NCBI RefSeq assembly: GCF_013373365.1
Contig: NZ_CP035925.1
Location: 2,356,001 to 2,420,000 of the forward strand
Direction of reading: 5' to 3'
Source of the DNA: Lentibacillus sp. CBA3610
GTDB taxonomy: Bacteria > Bacillota > Bacilli > Bacillales > Amphibacillaceae
Length of the DNA stretch: 64,000 nt
Position 1 is the stretch's first letter. The number at the start of each line of letters is the position of its first letter. Below the pieces are notes generated by a model that did not search any database, had not been told where the DNA came from, and saw only the letters and a list, made by a program, of their open reading frames with translations. Of the stretch, positions 24,255 through 32,977 are shown one piece after another. The position numbers and the translations under genes are program-made.

Positions 24255-25790
24255 CTACAACTTCTGCTCTCTAAAAAGTTTCTGACATACTCTTGGAGCA
24301 CTCCAGAATGTGGTCAGCATCAGTAAGGATACAGGAACAGCTGTCACCACAATAAAGGATTGCAGCGCGTCAATACTGGATTCGCCAATGACGATCAGAA
24401 CTGTTGCGACAAGTCCCATCAGGAAGGCCCAGAAAACACGCAATAATTTAGACGGGTCGCCACTTCCGGTAATGGCCATTGAAATCGTCAGAGACATTGA
24501 ATCGGTTGTTGTCAATACGAAAATAATGGTTGTCAACAGCAGCAGAAACCCGATAATCGTTCCAAATGGCAACTGTTCCGCAATAGCGATCATCGCTGCT
24601 GGCGGACCAGCGCTATTGAGTGCTTCGGATACGGAACCCGGATTTTGCATTTCTTCAAAGATTCCCGTTCCGCCAACGATTGTAAACCAGAATGTCGTTA
24701 CTACAGGGGCAATGACCGCAACAGCCGTCACAATTTCCCGAATCGTACGCCCCCGGGAAATACGACTGACAAACATGGCCATCATTGGCGCGTAACCAAG
24801 GAACCAGGCAAAGAAGAAGACGGTCCATCCGCCAAGCCAAGCCCCGTCACCGCGGTACGTACTCATAGTTATGAAGTCCTGGACGTATAAGCCGAATGAC
24901 GCCAGATATGAATCGAATATAAATAGCGCCGGCCCGAGTACAAGAATAGCCCCAACGATAACAATAGACAGAATAACATTATAACTGCTCATAATCTGGA
25001 TCCCTTTGTGAATCCCTGTAGCGGCAGAAATCCCAGCCACCACAACAACAACAATAATGATTAACGATTGCACCAATAGGTTATCAGGAACACCGAACAA
25101 GGCACTCAGGCCATAACCAGCCTGCAAACCAAGAAAACCGATCGGCCCAATGGTACCAGCCGCTACCGAAATAATCGAGAATACGTCTACAAAGGTACCA
25201 AGCACACTTTTCTTCAAAATTTTATCGCCAAGTATTGGATAAAGCAATGCTCTCGGCTTTAGTGGCGCACCGCGGTGATAATGGGCATACATCAGGACAA
25301 TGGTGCCAAGTGTACCGAGAATCGCCCATGCCAGAAAGCCCCAGTCAACGAAACTGGTAGCAAGTGCAGGTGTCACCGCCTCAGCCGTACCAGCCTCAAT
25401 ATCCGAAAAATGCGGCGGCACCGTTAAAAAGTGGCTCAATGGTTCAGCGGCAGCCCAAAATACACCGCCAGCCGCCAGCAGTGTACACATAATAATCGAA
25501 ATCCATTTAAAATTGCTTATTTCCGGTTTTTCCAATTTACCTAAACGAATCTTCCCATATTTTGAAAACCCTAGAAATAAAGCAATAAAAAATGTCCCCA
25601 ACAACAGAAATTGATAAATGGCTCCAAAATAAGTTCCGGACAAATTAAATAAATAATTCACACTAGCTGTTACCATATCCTGATTAATCAAAGCAAGCAG
25701 CACAAACACCAGCAATGCGCCACCACTCAGAAAAAACACAGGTTTATCAAAAATGGTTTGACCATTTTTGTTTTCACTTAAATTTGTCAA
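24255..25790 (-). CDS. BCCT family transporter (betaine/choline/carnitine)
   Basis: A 511-residue transporter with twelve predicted membrane segments. Family signatures: FWAAAEPLSHFLTVPP near residue 105 (aromatic box and Na+ site), MAMFVSRISRGRTIREIV near 335 (the amphipathic helix motif) and TTDSMSLTISMA near 430. BCCT proteins import glycine betaine, choline or carnitine with Na+ and serve osmoprotection. The C-terminus is short, without a long charged sensory tail. It is monocistronic; an inverted repeat (25816-25864) lies upstream. It fits the salt-adapted transporter set of the window. Confidence 0.92.
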   Translation of the reverse strand: MTNLSENKNGQTIFDKPVFFLSGGALLVFVLLALINQDMVTASVNYLFNLSGTYFGAIYQFLLLGTFFIALFLGFSKYGKIRLGKLEKPEISNFKWISIIMCTLLAAGGVFWAAAEPLSHFLTVPPHFSDIEAGTAEAVTPALATSFVDWGFLAWAILGTLGTIVLMYAHYHRGAPLKPRALLYPILGDKILKKSVLGTFVDVFSIISVAAGTIGPIGFLGLQAGYGLSALFGVPDNLLVQSLIIIVVVVVAGISAATGIHKGIQIMSSYNVILSIVIVGAILVLGPALFIFDSYLASFGLYVQDFITMSTYRGDGAWLGGWTVFFFAWFLGYAPMMAMFVSRISRGRTIREIVTAVAVIAPVVTTFWFTIVGGTGIFEEMQNPGSVSEALNSAGPPAAMIAIAEQLPFGTIIGFLLLLTTIIFVLTTTDSMSLTISMAITGSGDPSKLLRVFWAFLMGLVATVLIVIGESSIDALQSFIVVTAVPVSLLMLTTFWSAPRVCQKLFREQKL

Positions 25791-25815
25791 AAATGAGTTC
25801 CTCCTAATTTAAAAA

Positions 25816-25864
25816 GCTCACATACGCATGCGTGCTTTTCCTAAGCTTACATACGTTTGTGAGC
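25816..25864. promoter_or_regulatory. inverted repeat upstream of the BCCT gene
   Basis: GCTCACA at 25816-25822 and TGTGAGC at 25858-25864, with the related segments CATACG and ACATACG between the arms. A candidate operator or stem in the leader of the transporter gene; no known regulator is assigned. Confidence 0.35.
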
Positions 25865-25968
25865 ATTAACTTTTAATAACACACAATGCATTACAATACA
25901 AGGTTTAGAAAAACGTGTCAAGTAGGTGCGGTAATCGGTCAGGTGATTAACCACCATTCTCTCATTAT

Positions 25969-26035
25969 CAGGGGTCTGTCCCCCACCACATTAAAGCGTT
26001 AATGCGGTGGGGGACAGACCCCCCCTAGGATTATT
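25969..26035. repeat. G-rich palindromic repeat, copy A
   Basis: GGGGTCTGTCCCCCACCACA, then TTAAAGCGTTAATG, then CGGTGGGGGACAGACCCCCC. The two arms pair over about 20 bp, and the centre TTAAAGCGTTAA is shared by all copies. Three further copies start at 33879, 44748 and 45687. Confidence 0.85.
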
Positions 26036-26112
26036 CCTTATTCTAAATTTTCAAAGTATATGATAAACTATATAAAGGCAAAAATTTGAGGATATTGAAG
26101 GGAGCGATGAAA

Positions 26113-27582
26113 ATGTCAAACAATGAGGCGTTAGAACGGGCAACCGGGGATAAGACGATTCAAAAACTGGATTTCCGGCTCGGGCCATTCGGTGCTGCGG
26201 TTCCTTTACTGTTTTTTGTTGTCTGGGCGATTACCATCAGTGTTATGCAGCTATCGTCCGAAGTTGCACTTGTTCTCGGTGCAATCATTGGTCTCACAAT
26301 GGGATTATTGTTGTGTAAAAGCAGGTGGGAAGACTATGCACAAGGTTTGTTTGACGGGCTTGCACAACCAGTTGGTGTGATTGCCATGGTAGCATGGTTT
26401 TATGCCGGCATGTTTGCGCAGGTATTGCAGGTAGGCGGACTTGTTGAAGGACTGGTGTGGATTGGCTCCATCACCGGCGTTGAAGGCGGCATGTTCGTTG
26501 CATTAACTTTTCTGTTGGCAGCCACTTTTTCAACTGCAGTTGGTACGGGGTATGGAACGACCGTCGCGTTTTGTACGCTTATGTATCCGGCGGGTGTTGC
26601 AGTCGGTGGCGATCCGACATTTATGTTTGCGGCTATTCTGGCGGGAGCGGTGTTTGGCGACAACCTGGCACCGGTGTCAGATACGACGATTGTTTCCGCA
26701 ACCACCCAGGATGCTGATGTTCCGGGAGTTGTAAGGAGCCGTTTCAAATATTCAGTTATCGCAGCTGTCCCTGCTGTCATTTTATTTGCAATCTTTGGCG
26801 GCGGCGATTCACAGGTTAGTCAGACTTCCGTAAGTTCGGTAATTGAATCGGTCAATGCCAGCGGGCTCATGATGCTGGTGCCATTTGCGATCGTTCTTAT
26901 TCTTGCGTTATCCGGCCATCATCTGCTGACGTCATTGACATGGGGAATCATATCGGCTATTCCAATCATTCTCCTGATGGATCTTGGCACATTCGGTGAT
27001 ATTTTAGGCTTCAATCCTGATTCGGACGCTGTTGTGGAAGGTGCTTTAGTTGAAGGGTTAACCGGCTACTTCAATATGGCCATTCTTATTTTGCTTATTG
27101 TCGGTGCCGCTCACATCATGAGACTTGGCGGAACAATGGCGGTCATCACGAAGGCGCTTATCAAATGGATCAAAGGTTCAGTTCGGAAGGCGGAAGTTTC
27201 CATTTGGGCGATCGTTGCCTTACTGAACAGTTCCATTACCATCAACACAGCAGCCGAAATTGCTGCGGCGCCATTTGTGAAAGAAATCGGATCAAAATAT
27301 AAAATTCACCGTTACCGGATGGCGAATATGCTGGACGCCGTTACGTCAGCCCTTGGTTATATTTTCCCATGGGGAGCCCCGGTTCTATTGGGATGGTCAA
27401 CGATACAGACGATGCAAGGTCAATACGATTGGCTTCCAATTGTTGAACCGACTGCCGTATTTCCATTTGTATTCCACGGCTGGTTCCTGTTCGTCGTTAT
27501 GCTGATTGCCGCCCTGAGCGGATGGGGCTTGCGCTATGAAGGGAAAAATGGTGAGGAATTGAGAGAGAAACCGCGTGATTAA
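26113..27582 (+). CDS. NhaC-family Na+/H+ antiporter-like transporter
   Basis: A 489-residue membrane protein with about twelve hydrophobic segments. AGAVFGDNLAPVSDTTIVSA near residue 185 is the signature of the NhaC family (Na+/H+ and malate/lactate antiporters), and ALLNSSITINTAAEIAAAPF lies in the second half. I start at ATG 26113, which has AAGGGAG at 8 bp; upstream in-frame starts are poorly spaced. Likely role: Na+ extrusion or Na+-coupled exchange at the cell membrane. Confidence 0.85.
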   Translation: MSNNEALERATGDKTIQKLDFRLGPFGAAVPLLFFVVWAITISVMQLSSEVALVLGAIIGLTMGLLLCKSRWEDYAQGLFDGLAQPVGVIAMVAWFYAGMFAQVLQVGGLVEGLVWIGSITGVEGGMFVALTFLLAATFSTAVGTGYGTTVAFCTLMYPAGVAVGGDPTFMFAAILAGAVFGDNLAPVSDTTIVSATTQDADVPGVVRSRFKYSVIAAVPAVILFAIFGGGDSQVSQTSVSSVIESVNASGLMMLVPFAIVLILALSGHHLLTSLTWGIISAIPIILLMDLGTFGDILGFNPDSDAVVEGALVEGLTGYFNMAILILLIVGAAHIMRLGGTMAVITKALIKWIKGSVRKAEVSIWAIVALLNSSITINTAAEIAAAPFVKEIGSKYKIHRYRMANMLDAVTSALGYIFPWGAPVLLGWSTIQTMQGQYDWLPIVEPTAVFPFVFHGWFLFVVMLIAALSGWGLRYEGKNGEELREKPRD

Positions 27583-27615
27583 AAACATTCGTTGAAGAGA
27601 TTTCATGGATAGTTA

Positions 27616-27656
27616 AACTTCTGCGTTGCCCACGTGCTGTGGACAACGCAGAAGTT
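27616..27656. terminator. hairpin after the NhaC-like gene
   Basis: AACTTCTGCGTTG and CAACGCAGAAGTT form a perfect 13-bp stem around a 15-nt loop that itself pairs CCCAC/GTGG. There is no T run, so it is terminator-like rather than certain. Confidence 0.6.
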
Positions 27657-27804
27657 ATGACATCCAACTTACATAATCGTTTAGTGTTCGTGATATAGTT
27701 CTAAAGAATTCCGCCGTGGCTTTTACTTCCCTCGTTCTATCTATCAAAAATGAAAATTCGGGACATGATTTTTGAACACATTCACCTTCTTCTTTCGACA
27801 TACT

Positions 27805-27833
27805 CCGACAAATTTCGGGGCGTCACTGTGACC
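27805..27833 (+). repeat. 28-bp interspersed repeat, copy 5
   Basis: CCGACAAATTTCGGGGCG then TCACTGTGACC. It overlaps the 3' end of the leftward oxidoreductase gene: the stop codon (27823-27825) and the last two codons lie inside the repeat. Confidence 0.85.
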
Positions 27834-29049
27834 ATACAGCTTTTTTCAACGCGACACGTTCATCTGCCAACACCTCTGGATCAATAGCTTTTTGGTGCTT
27901 GATCATTCGTCTTACGGGCAAGGCGTTTTTCGGCTGGTTGCAAAGGAATGCAGCTTGGACGATATTCTGATCATCCAGATAAAAATTCGTAAACGTATCG
28001 GATTCAAATGACCCCCGCAGAACGGTTTTGGACCATTGTTGTGTATGGCCGAAATATTGAAATCGGCTGCCGTGTTGGTCCGACCAGAAATACGGTGTAT
28101 ACGAATAGGGTGCCGATTGCGGATTGACCATATTTTGGGCGACTGTCTTGGCATGGTTGAGGGAATGATCCCAATGCTCAACATGAATAGGGACCTCGTT
28201 GTAAGGCCATACCGTACAATCCCCCGCAGCATAAATGCCAGGGATTGATGTTTCGCCGTATTGATCAACAACATAACCCCCATCTATCTCTAAATGCGGA
28301 AGCGACACCTCCGTATTCGGTGTCACCCCGACCCCTATCATCACAACTTGGCACGGAATCCGCCGTCCCTCAACGGTGACTCCTTCTCCAACCATGGTAT
28401 CCCCATTAAACTGTGCGACCGAATCGTCGGTAATCACGTTGACACCATTCCTGTGATGTAAATCCAGAAAATACGCCGATATTTCCCTGCCAACGATCTT
28501 TTCCATGGGATACGAGGATCTTTCCACAATCGTCACGTTAATTCCTAACTGTTTTAACGAAGAAGCCAGCTCAGCACCAATAAAACCGGCACCAATAATA
28601 ACCGCCTCTTTCACATGTTGCATATGTTGTTTTATAGCTGCGGCATCCGTCATCCCTCGTAAGTAAAAAATGCCTTGAAGGTCGTCACCTGCAATTGATA
28701 ATGTGCGTAATCCTGAACCTGTGGCGAGTAAGAGTTTATCCCATTCATAGGAAGAACCATCTTTGGTATCGATCGTTTTGCGAACTGGATCAATGCTTGT
28801 TACGTCAACATCGAGCTTTAAGTCTATGTCCAATTTTTCATAGACGGCAGGATCTCGTAATAATAGACTTGCCGAATCCATTTCCCCGGTTAGCCATTCC
28901 TTTGATAACGGCGGGCGGTCATAAGGCATCTGCCCGTCTCGGTCCATTAGTACAATCCGCCCCCGAAAACCTTCTTTTCGCAAGCTCTCAGCAGCATGCA
29001 CGCCTGCAATACCAGCTCCGATAATAATTATTCCAGGTTTACCAGACAA
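27823..29049 (-). CDS. FAD/NAD(P)-dependent ferredoxin reductase
   Basis: A 408-residue flavoprotein of the rubredoxin/ferredoxin-NAD+ reductase type found with oxygenases. FAD site GIIIIGAGIAGVHAAESL at the N-terminus, NAD site VIIGAGFIGAELASSL near residue 150, and the second FAD motif YAAGDCTVW near 275. I choose the TTG start at 29047-29049, which has AGGGG at 8 bp and lies 4 bp after the preceding stop. It presumably passes electrons from NAD(P)H to one or both Rieske proteins encoded in the operon. The final residues W-S-Q and the stop derive from the 28-bp repeat. Confidence 0.88.
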   Translation of the reverse strand: MSGKPGIIIIGAGIAGVHAAESLRKEGFRGRIVLMDRDGQMPYDRPPLSKEWLTGEMDSASLLLRDPAVYEKLDIDLKLDVDVTSIDPVRKTIDTKDGSSYEWDKLLLATGSGLRTLSIAGDDLQGIFYLRGMTDAAAIKQHMQHVKEAVIIGAGFIGAELASSLKQLGINVTIVERSSYPMEKIVGREISAYFLDLHHRNGVNVITDDSVAQFNGDTMVGEGVTVEGRRIPCQVVMIGVGVTPNTEVSLPHLEIDGGYVVDQYGETSIPGIYAAGDCTVWPYNEVPIHVEHWDHSLNHAKTVAQNMVNPQSAPYSYTPYFWSDQHGSRFQYFGHTQQWSKTVLRGSFESDTFTNFYLDDQNIVQAAFLCNQPKNALPVRRMIKHQKAIDPEVLADERVALKKAVWSQ

Positions 29050-29053
29050 CTTA

Positions 29054-29404
29054 TCATCCCCTTTTTGTACTAACCCATACGGATCCGTCCATTTCGATAG
29101 CCCCATAGACTCGCAGCGGGGTTTCCGCCGGCCCTTCCAGCACGGATCCGTCTCGAATATCGAAACAGGCAAAGTGCAACGGACACGTTAGACACGTTCC
29201 ATCCAGTTCTCCGTCAGCCAACTCAGCATACGCATGTGTGCATATTCCTTCTACAGCATACACATTTCCTTCGCCCCGGCCGACAACGAAGGTCTCCTCC
29301 CCTGTTTCAAATTCAATGAGGTCATCTTCTTCAAGCTCTGAACTTGCACACACATAAGTATAAGTGTCATCTAAAATGGGGTTCGCTCCCTTGGAATCTG
29401 CCAT
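29054..29404 (-). CDS. Rieske-type [2Fe-2S] ferredoxin
   Basis: A 116-residue Rieske ferredoxin. The cluster ligands are visible as CTHAYAEL (C-x-H) near residue 54 and CPLHFACFD (C-x2-H) near 74. There is no membrane anchor or catalytic domain, so it is a soluble electron carrier of the biphenyl-dioxygenase ferredoxin type. Start at ATG 29404 with GGGTGAT upstream. It lies 4 bp before the reductase gene, its likely electron donor. Confidence 0.88.
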   Translation of the reverse strand: MADSKGANPILDDTYTYVCASSELEEDDLIEFETGEETFVVGRGEGNVYAVEGICTHAYAELADGELDGTCLTCPLHFACFDIRDGSVLEGPAETPLRVYGAIEMDGSVWVSTKRG

Positions 29405-29472
29405 TACAATCACCCTCATGTTTTATTCTTTCGTTCACTTGTCTCTGTTTAGAAAAAGTTATGGCCTATACG

Positions 29473-30936
29473 CTAAAACCAATTGGCTGGTTCCGGTTTC
29501 AGATTTTGAAAAATATGCTTGGTTTCCTGATATTCTTCCAATCCCGTTTTGCCGAGTTCACGGCCGATTCCCGACTGTTTATAACCGCCCCATGGTGCAT
29601 GTGGGAAGTATAGATTCACATCGTTAATCCAGACTGTGCCCATTCGCATTTTCCGGGCACAACGCTCAGCTTTGGCAATATCATTTGTGAAAACACCGCC
29701 GGAAAGCCCGTAAATAGAATCGTTAGCAAGACGGACGGCTTCTGCTTCAGTCGTAAATTTTTCCACGGTAATGACCGGACCGAAGCCTTCATCCTGCACA
29801 ACGCCCATGTCGGTCGTGCAATCGGTCAATACAGTCGGCAAATAGAAAAATCCATTTTGCAGTTCCGGATCTTCCGGACGCCCGCCGCCGACAGCGACCC
29901 TTGCGCCTTCTTTTTTGCCATTTTCGACATAATTAATCACTTTATTTAAATGGTCTTTTGAAATGAGCGGTCCCATTTGGGTTGATTCATCAAAACCGCT
30001 GCCAAGCTTGATGTTCTTCACACGGTCAACGAGCGCACTGACAAAATCATCATGAATGCTGTCCTCTACAATTAGACGGGTGCCCGCAGAACAGATTTGC
30101 CCGGCATGGAAAAATACGGCGTTCATCGCCTGGTCGACAGCTGTTTCAAAATCAGCATCGGCAAAGATAATATTAGGATTTTTACCCCCAAGTTCCAATG
30201 CCAAATTTTTCACGTTAGAACTCGCAGCCTGCATAATCCGTTTGCCTGTTTCAATTCCGCCTGTAAAGGAAATTAAATCGACATCGTCATTAGCCGAAAG
30301 TTCTGCACCAACGGAATCGCCGGGTCCGAGCACCAGATTGACAACACCTGCCGGAACGCCGGCTTCTTCCATTAATTCAAATACTTTAATCGACGTAAGC
30401 GGCGTGATTTCACTCGACTTCATGACAAGTGTGTTGCCCGCTGCCAGTGCCGGTGCCAATTTCCATGATGCCTGGAGCAATGGATAGTTCCACGGTGTGA
30501 TCTGACCGCAGACGCCGACAGGTTCATGAACCACCTTGCTGGTTGAATTCGGAATAGGGGATTCGATCATCTCACCGCCGTCTTTGTCAGCCATTTCCGC
30601 GAAATAACGGAAAACACCAGCGATATCATCCATGTCCCAGCGGCTTTCTTCAACTGTTTTACCTGTGTCGAGTGATTCGAGCTCAGCCAAATCTTCACGG
30701 TCACGCTCGATCAAATCGGCAATTTTATGGACAATTTTTCCCCGTTCAGAAGCGGGTGTGGTCGCCCAATCGCCTTGATCAAAAGTTTTTCGAGCGGCTG
30801 CAATTGCAAATTTCACATCCTGCTCATTGCCTTCCGCAGCCATTGCAATGACTTCCTGATTGTAAGGATTTATAATCTCTCGTGTTTCGCCGGAATTGGC
30901 TTCAACCCATTCGCCTTTAATAAACATTTTTTTCAT
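29473..30936 (-). CDS. aldehyde dehydrogenase, betaine-aldehyde-dehydrogenase-like
   Basis: A 487-residue NAD(P)+-dependent aldehyde dehydrogenase. Catalytic Glu in LELGGKNPNI near residue 247, nucleophile Cys in FHAGQICSAGTRL near 285, cofactor loop FTGGIETGKRIM near 224, and the oxyanion Asn in TPWNYPLLQ near 147. The overall sequence and the W-F end resemble betaine and related omega-aldehyde dehydrogenases, but no choline dehydrogenase is encoded nearby. It is in a five-gene operon with an amidohydrolase, two Rieske proteins and a reductase, and likely oxidises an aldehyde formed in that pathway. Confidence 0.9.
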   Translation of the reverse strand: MKKMFIKGEWVEANSGETREIINPYNQEVIAMAAEGNEQDVKFAIAAARKTFDQGDWATTPASERGKIVHKIADLIERDREDLAELESLDTGKTVEESRWDMDDIAGVFRYFAEMADKDGGEMIESPIPNSTSKVVHEPVGVCGQITPWNYPLLQASWKLAPALAAGNTLVMKSSEITPLTSIKVFELMEEAGVPAGVVNLVLGPGDSVGAELSANDDVDLISFTGGIETGKRIMQAASSNVKNLALELGGKNPNIIFADADFETAVDQAMNAVFFHAGQICSAGTRLIVEDSIHDDFVSALVDRVKNIKLGSGFDESTQMGPLISKDHLNKVINYVENGKKEGARVAVGGGRPEDPELQNGFFYLPTVLTDCTTDMGVVQDEGFGPVITVEKFTTEAEAVRLANDSIYGLSGGVFTNDIAKAERCARKMRMGTVWINDVNLYFPHAPWGGYKQSGIGRELGKTGLEEYQETKHIFQNLKPEPANWF

Positions 30937-30963
30937 ACGTTCACCTCATGTATCATCTGGCTT

Positions 30964-31320
30964 TCATTTGTATACAACCACATGGTCATCCTCAATTGCG
31001 ACGTTGAAACGTCGCAATTTTTTGTGCGGTTCTGCCAGCATACAGCCATCATTTTTAATGTCATATTCCATCCCATGCCACGGACAACGAAGAATTTCGC
31101 CATCTTTGATATATTCATAGTTGCCGTGAACATCTGTCCGTTTAGTATCACCACATAACGCACCTTCTGAGAGCGGGGCGCCCTGGTGCAGACATCTATT
31201 GGCATATGCATAAAATTCACCGTCTTTTGTGCGGCAAACAACGACCGGAATCTTCCCTAATGACGCACTTCTCATCTTGCCGGGCTGAATAGCTTCTTTT
31301 TTACACACAACTTCCCTCAT
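30964..31320 (-). CDS. second Rieske [2Fe-2S] protein
   Basis: A 118-residue Rieske protein with ligands CLHQGAPLSEG near residue 41 and CPWHGMEYD near 80. The 37-residue spacing between ligand pairs is longer than in the first Rieske protein of the operon, because of an inserted GDTKRTDVHGNYEYIKDGE segment as in nitrite-reductase- and oxygenase-linked Rieske domains. Start at ATG 31320 with GGAG upstream. It is 4 bp downstream of the amidohydrolase gene. It may be a second ferredoxin or a small partner subunit. Confidence 0.85.
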   Translation of the reverse strand: MREVVCKKEAIQPGKMRSASLGKIPVVVCRTKDGEFYAYANRCLHQGAPLSEGALCGDTKRTDVHGNYEYIKDGEILRCPWHGMEYDIKNDGCMLAEPHKKLRRFNVAIEDDHVVVYK

Positions 31321-31324
31321 GATT

Positions 31325-32416
31325 TCACACTCCAATCAATTGCGGCAATTTGGGGTAGGAAGCTCTCGCATTTTCGGCATAAATTTTTTCCTCCAACGTT
31401 TCATCAAGTTTGGGAAGCGCCTGAAGTGGTGAATCATAATCCCAATGCGGATAATCCGTTGCAAAACAGACCATATCCTCCGACCCCATTTGATCGATAT
31501 ACTGCATAAATTCCTTCTGGCTTAATTCTTCAACGGGCTGCGTTGTAAATCGGACATGTTCCTGCATGATGCGACTTGGCATCCGTTTTACCCAAGGAAT
31601 CTCGTGACGAAGTTCCTTATATTGCTGATCCATCTTGTTCATCAGATGCGGGGCATGCGTGAATCCGCCCTCAATCATGACAAGGTGCAAGCCTGGGAAT
31701 TTATCAAATACACCGTTGAACACCATGTTGGAGACTTCAATCATATGCGCCGTTGGCAACATGGTATGCCACTCAATGAAATAACGCGGCCAGCCTCCGA
31801 AATGGGTAGGTGGCTCATTATGGTGCATACCGATTGATAAATTGTGACGCTCCGCTGCTTCATAAATCGGATGATAATACGGATCTCCCCACGAACGGGT
31901 ATCAATCGGCAATAATATCTGCACCATTTTAGGATGAGGACCGACCCGTTCAATCTCACGTACCGCTTGTTGCGGATCCTGCGCCGCAATATGAACGGAA
32001 CCATATAAACGGTCATCCTTTTCCAGCCAATTCTCAATTTGCCAATCGTTATAAGCGCTCGCCAAAGCAGTCCCCATTTCATACCAGCCGTGCATGGACG
32101 ATGGAGACGGGTCTAAGGCGCCGGTTAAAATGCCGTATTCATGACCTTCCGCATCGAGTAATTGTTGTTGCATAAACCTTAGATCCGTTCCTGCAGCACC
32201 CCCGTCCGGTGTTACAGCATCCGCCCGATCGACACCAGCAACAGTTGGCTGTGTGTAGGGCATATGTTTTTCCTGCATCCAATGGTTATCTGTTATATAC
32301 CGCCTCCATGGATTATCTAAGTAAGGGACAAGCTCCGCGTAGGTTGCCCTTTCATGGATATCCGTGTCGATAATACGACGTTGCTTCTGCCTCTTTCTGG
32401 CAGCCTTTTGCGACAT
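31325..32416 (-). CDS. amidohydrolase-2 family metal-dependent hydrolase/decarboxylase
   Basis: A 363-residue TIM-barrel enzyme of the amidohydrolase 2 family (ACMSD, gamma-resorcylate decarboxylase and relatives). Metal motif DTDIHE near residue 17, SIGMHHNEPPTHFGGW near 195, MIEGGFTHAP near 247 and the catalytic Asp in CFATDYPHWDYDSP near 318. Members hydrolyse or decarboxylate ring acids. It is the first gene of a tight operon with two Rieske proteins, an aldehyde dehydrogenase and a reductase; RBS AGGAGTGA. I infer a catabolic route for a ring or amide compound, substrate unknown. Confidence 0.85.
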   Translation of the reverse strand: MSQKAARKRQKQRRIIDTDIHERATYAELVPYLDNPWRRYITDNHWMQEKHMPYTQPTVAGVDRADAVTPDGGAAGTDLRFMQQQLLDAEGHEYGILTGALDPSPSSMHGWYEMGTALASAYNDWQIENWLEKDDRLYGSVHIAAQDPQQAVREIERVGPHPKMVQILLPIDTRSWGDPYYHPIYEAAERHNLSIGMHHNEPPTHFGGWPRYFIEWHTMLPTAHMIEVSNMVFNGVFDKFPGLHLVMIEGGFTHAPHLMNKMDQQYKELRHEIPWVKRMPSRIMQEHVRFTTQPVEELSQKEFMQYIDQMGSEDMVCFATDYPHWDYDSPLQALPKLDETLEEKIYAENARASYPKLPQLIGV

Positions 32417-32520
32417 GTAAAATCACTCCTGTTTTGGTCTTAAATAATCATTAAATGCCAGCGCTGAACTAAATATAGTCTACAAAAGCCTCTAAATTAC
32501 TGACAAATCCGATTTCATGA

Positions 32521-32570
32521 GCTGAGTGACCTCAGTGAAGCTCAGTGCACTTCAGTGAAGCTCAGTGAGC
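32521..32570 (+). repeat. 10-bp phased repeat array, five units
   Basis: Five consecutive 10-bp units: GCTGAGTGAC, CTCAGTGAAG, CTCAGTGCAC, TTCAGTGAAG, CTCAGTGAGC. The core TCAGTG recurs once per helical turn. It lies 105 bp upstream of the amidohydrolase operon. An inverted array of the same unit is at 32831-32860. The 260 bp between the arrays hold no gene. Confidence 0.8.
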
Positions 32571-32830
32571 TAAATACGCCAAAATTGTATGAAAAGCGTA
32601 TTTATATAACCTTTTCATTTGAATGTGACCATTTAAGATAAAACAAAGAAACTGACGCCGAACGCATTCCCTTGTCCGATTTTTGCTAATCTGAATACTA
32701 TTCTATTCTGCAAATATAGCGGATGATAGATCTATTAGGATCTTATTAAGTTGTTTATTCAATATTAAATAGCGAAAAGCCAAAAACCACCACAATAAAC
32801 GATTCTAATCAAACAGGATAGTATTTCTTT

Positions 32831-32860
32831 CACTGAACGTCACTGAGCTTCACTGAGCAA
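32831..32860 (-). repeat. 10-bp phased repeat array, inverted, three units
   Basis: CACTGAACGT, CACTGAGCTT, CACTGAGCAA. Read on the other strand these are TCAGTG-containing 10-bp units like those at 32521-32570. The array lies 118 bp upstream of the OpuAC-like gene, so each divergent transcription unit has one array. Confidence 0.8.
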
Positions 32861-32977
32861 GCTTGATGCACGAAATCGTCTGAGAAGGCCTGTAATCGTC
32901 TTTGTTTTTTCAATTTTTCTGATTTACCCTGCTTGTTAGTCGACAAATTACTCACAGAAAGGATGACAGCAAACACT

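Noticed and set aside
24072..24326. 84-codon + strand ORF across the tRNA and repeat
   Set aside because: It runs antisense to tRNA-Pro and through a repeat copy; not a gene.
32548..32830. Complete insertion sequence between the 10-bp arrays
   Set aside because: The 260-bp interior has no transposase frame, and I could not see target-site duplications. It is left as regulatory arrays or a MITE-like candidate.
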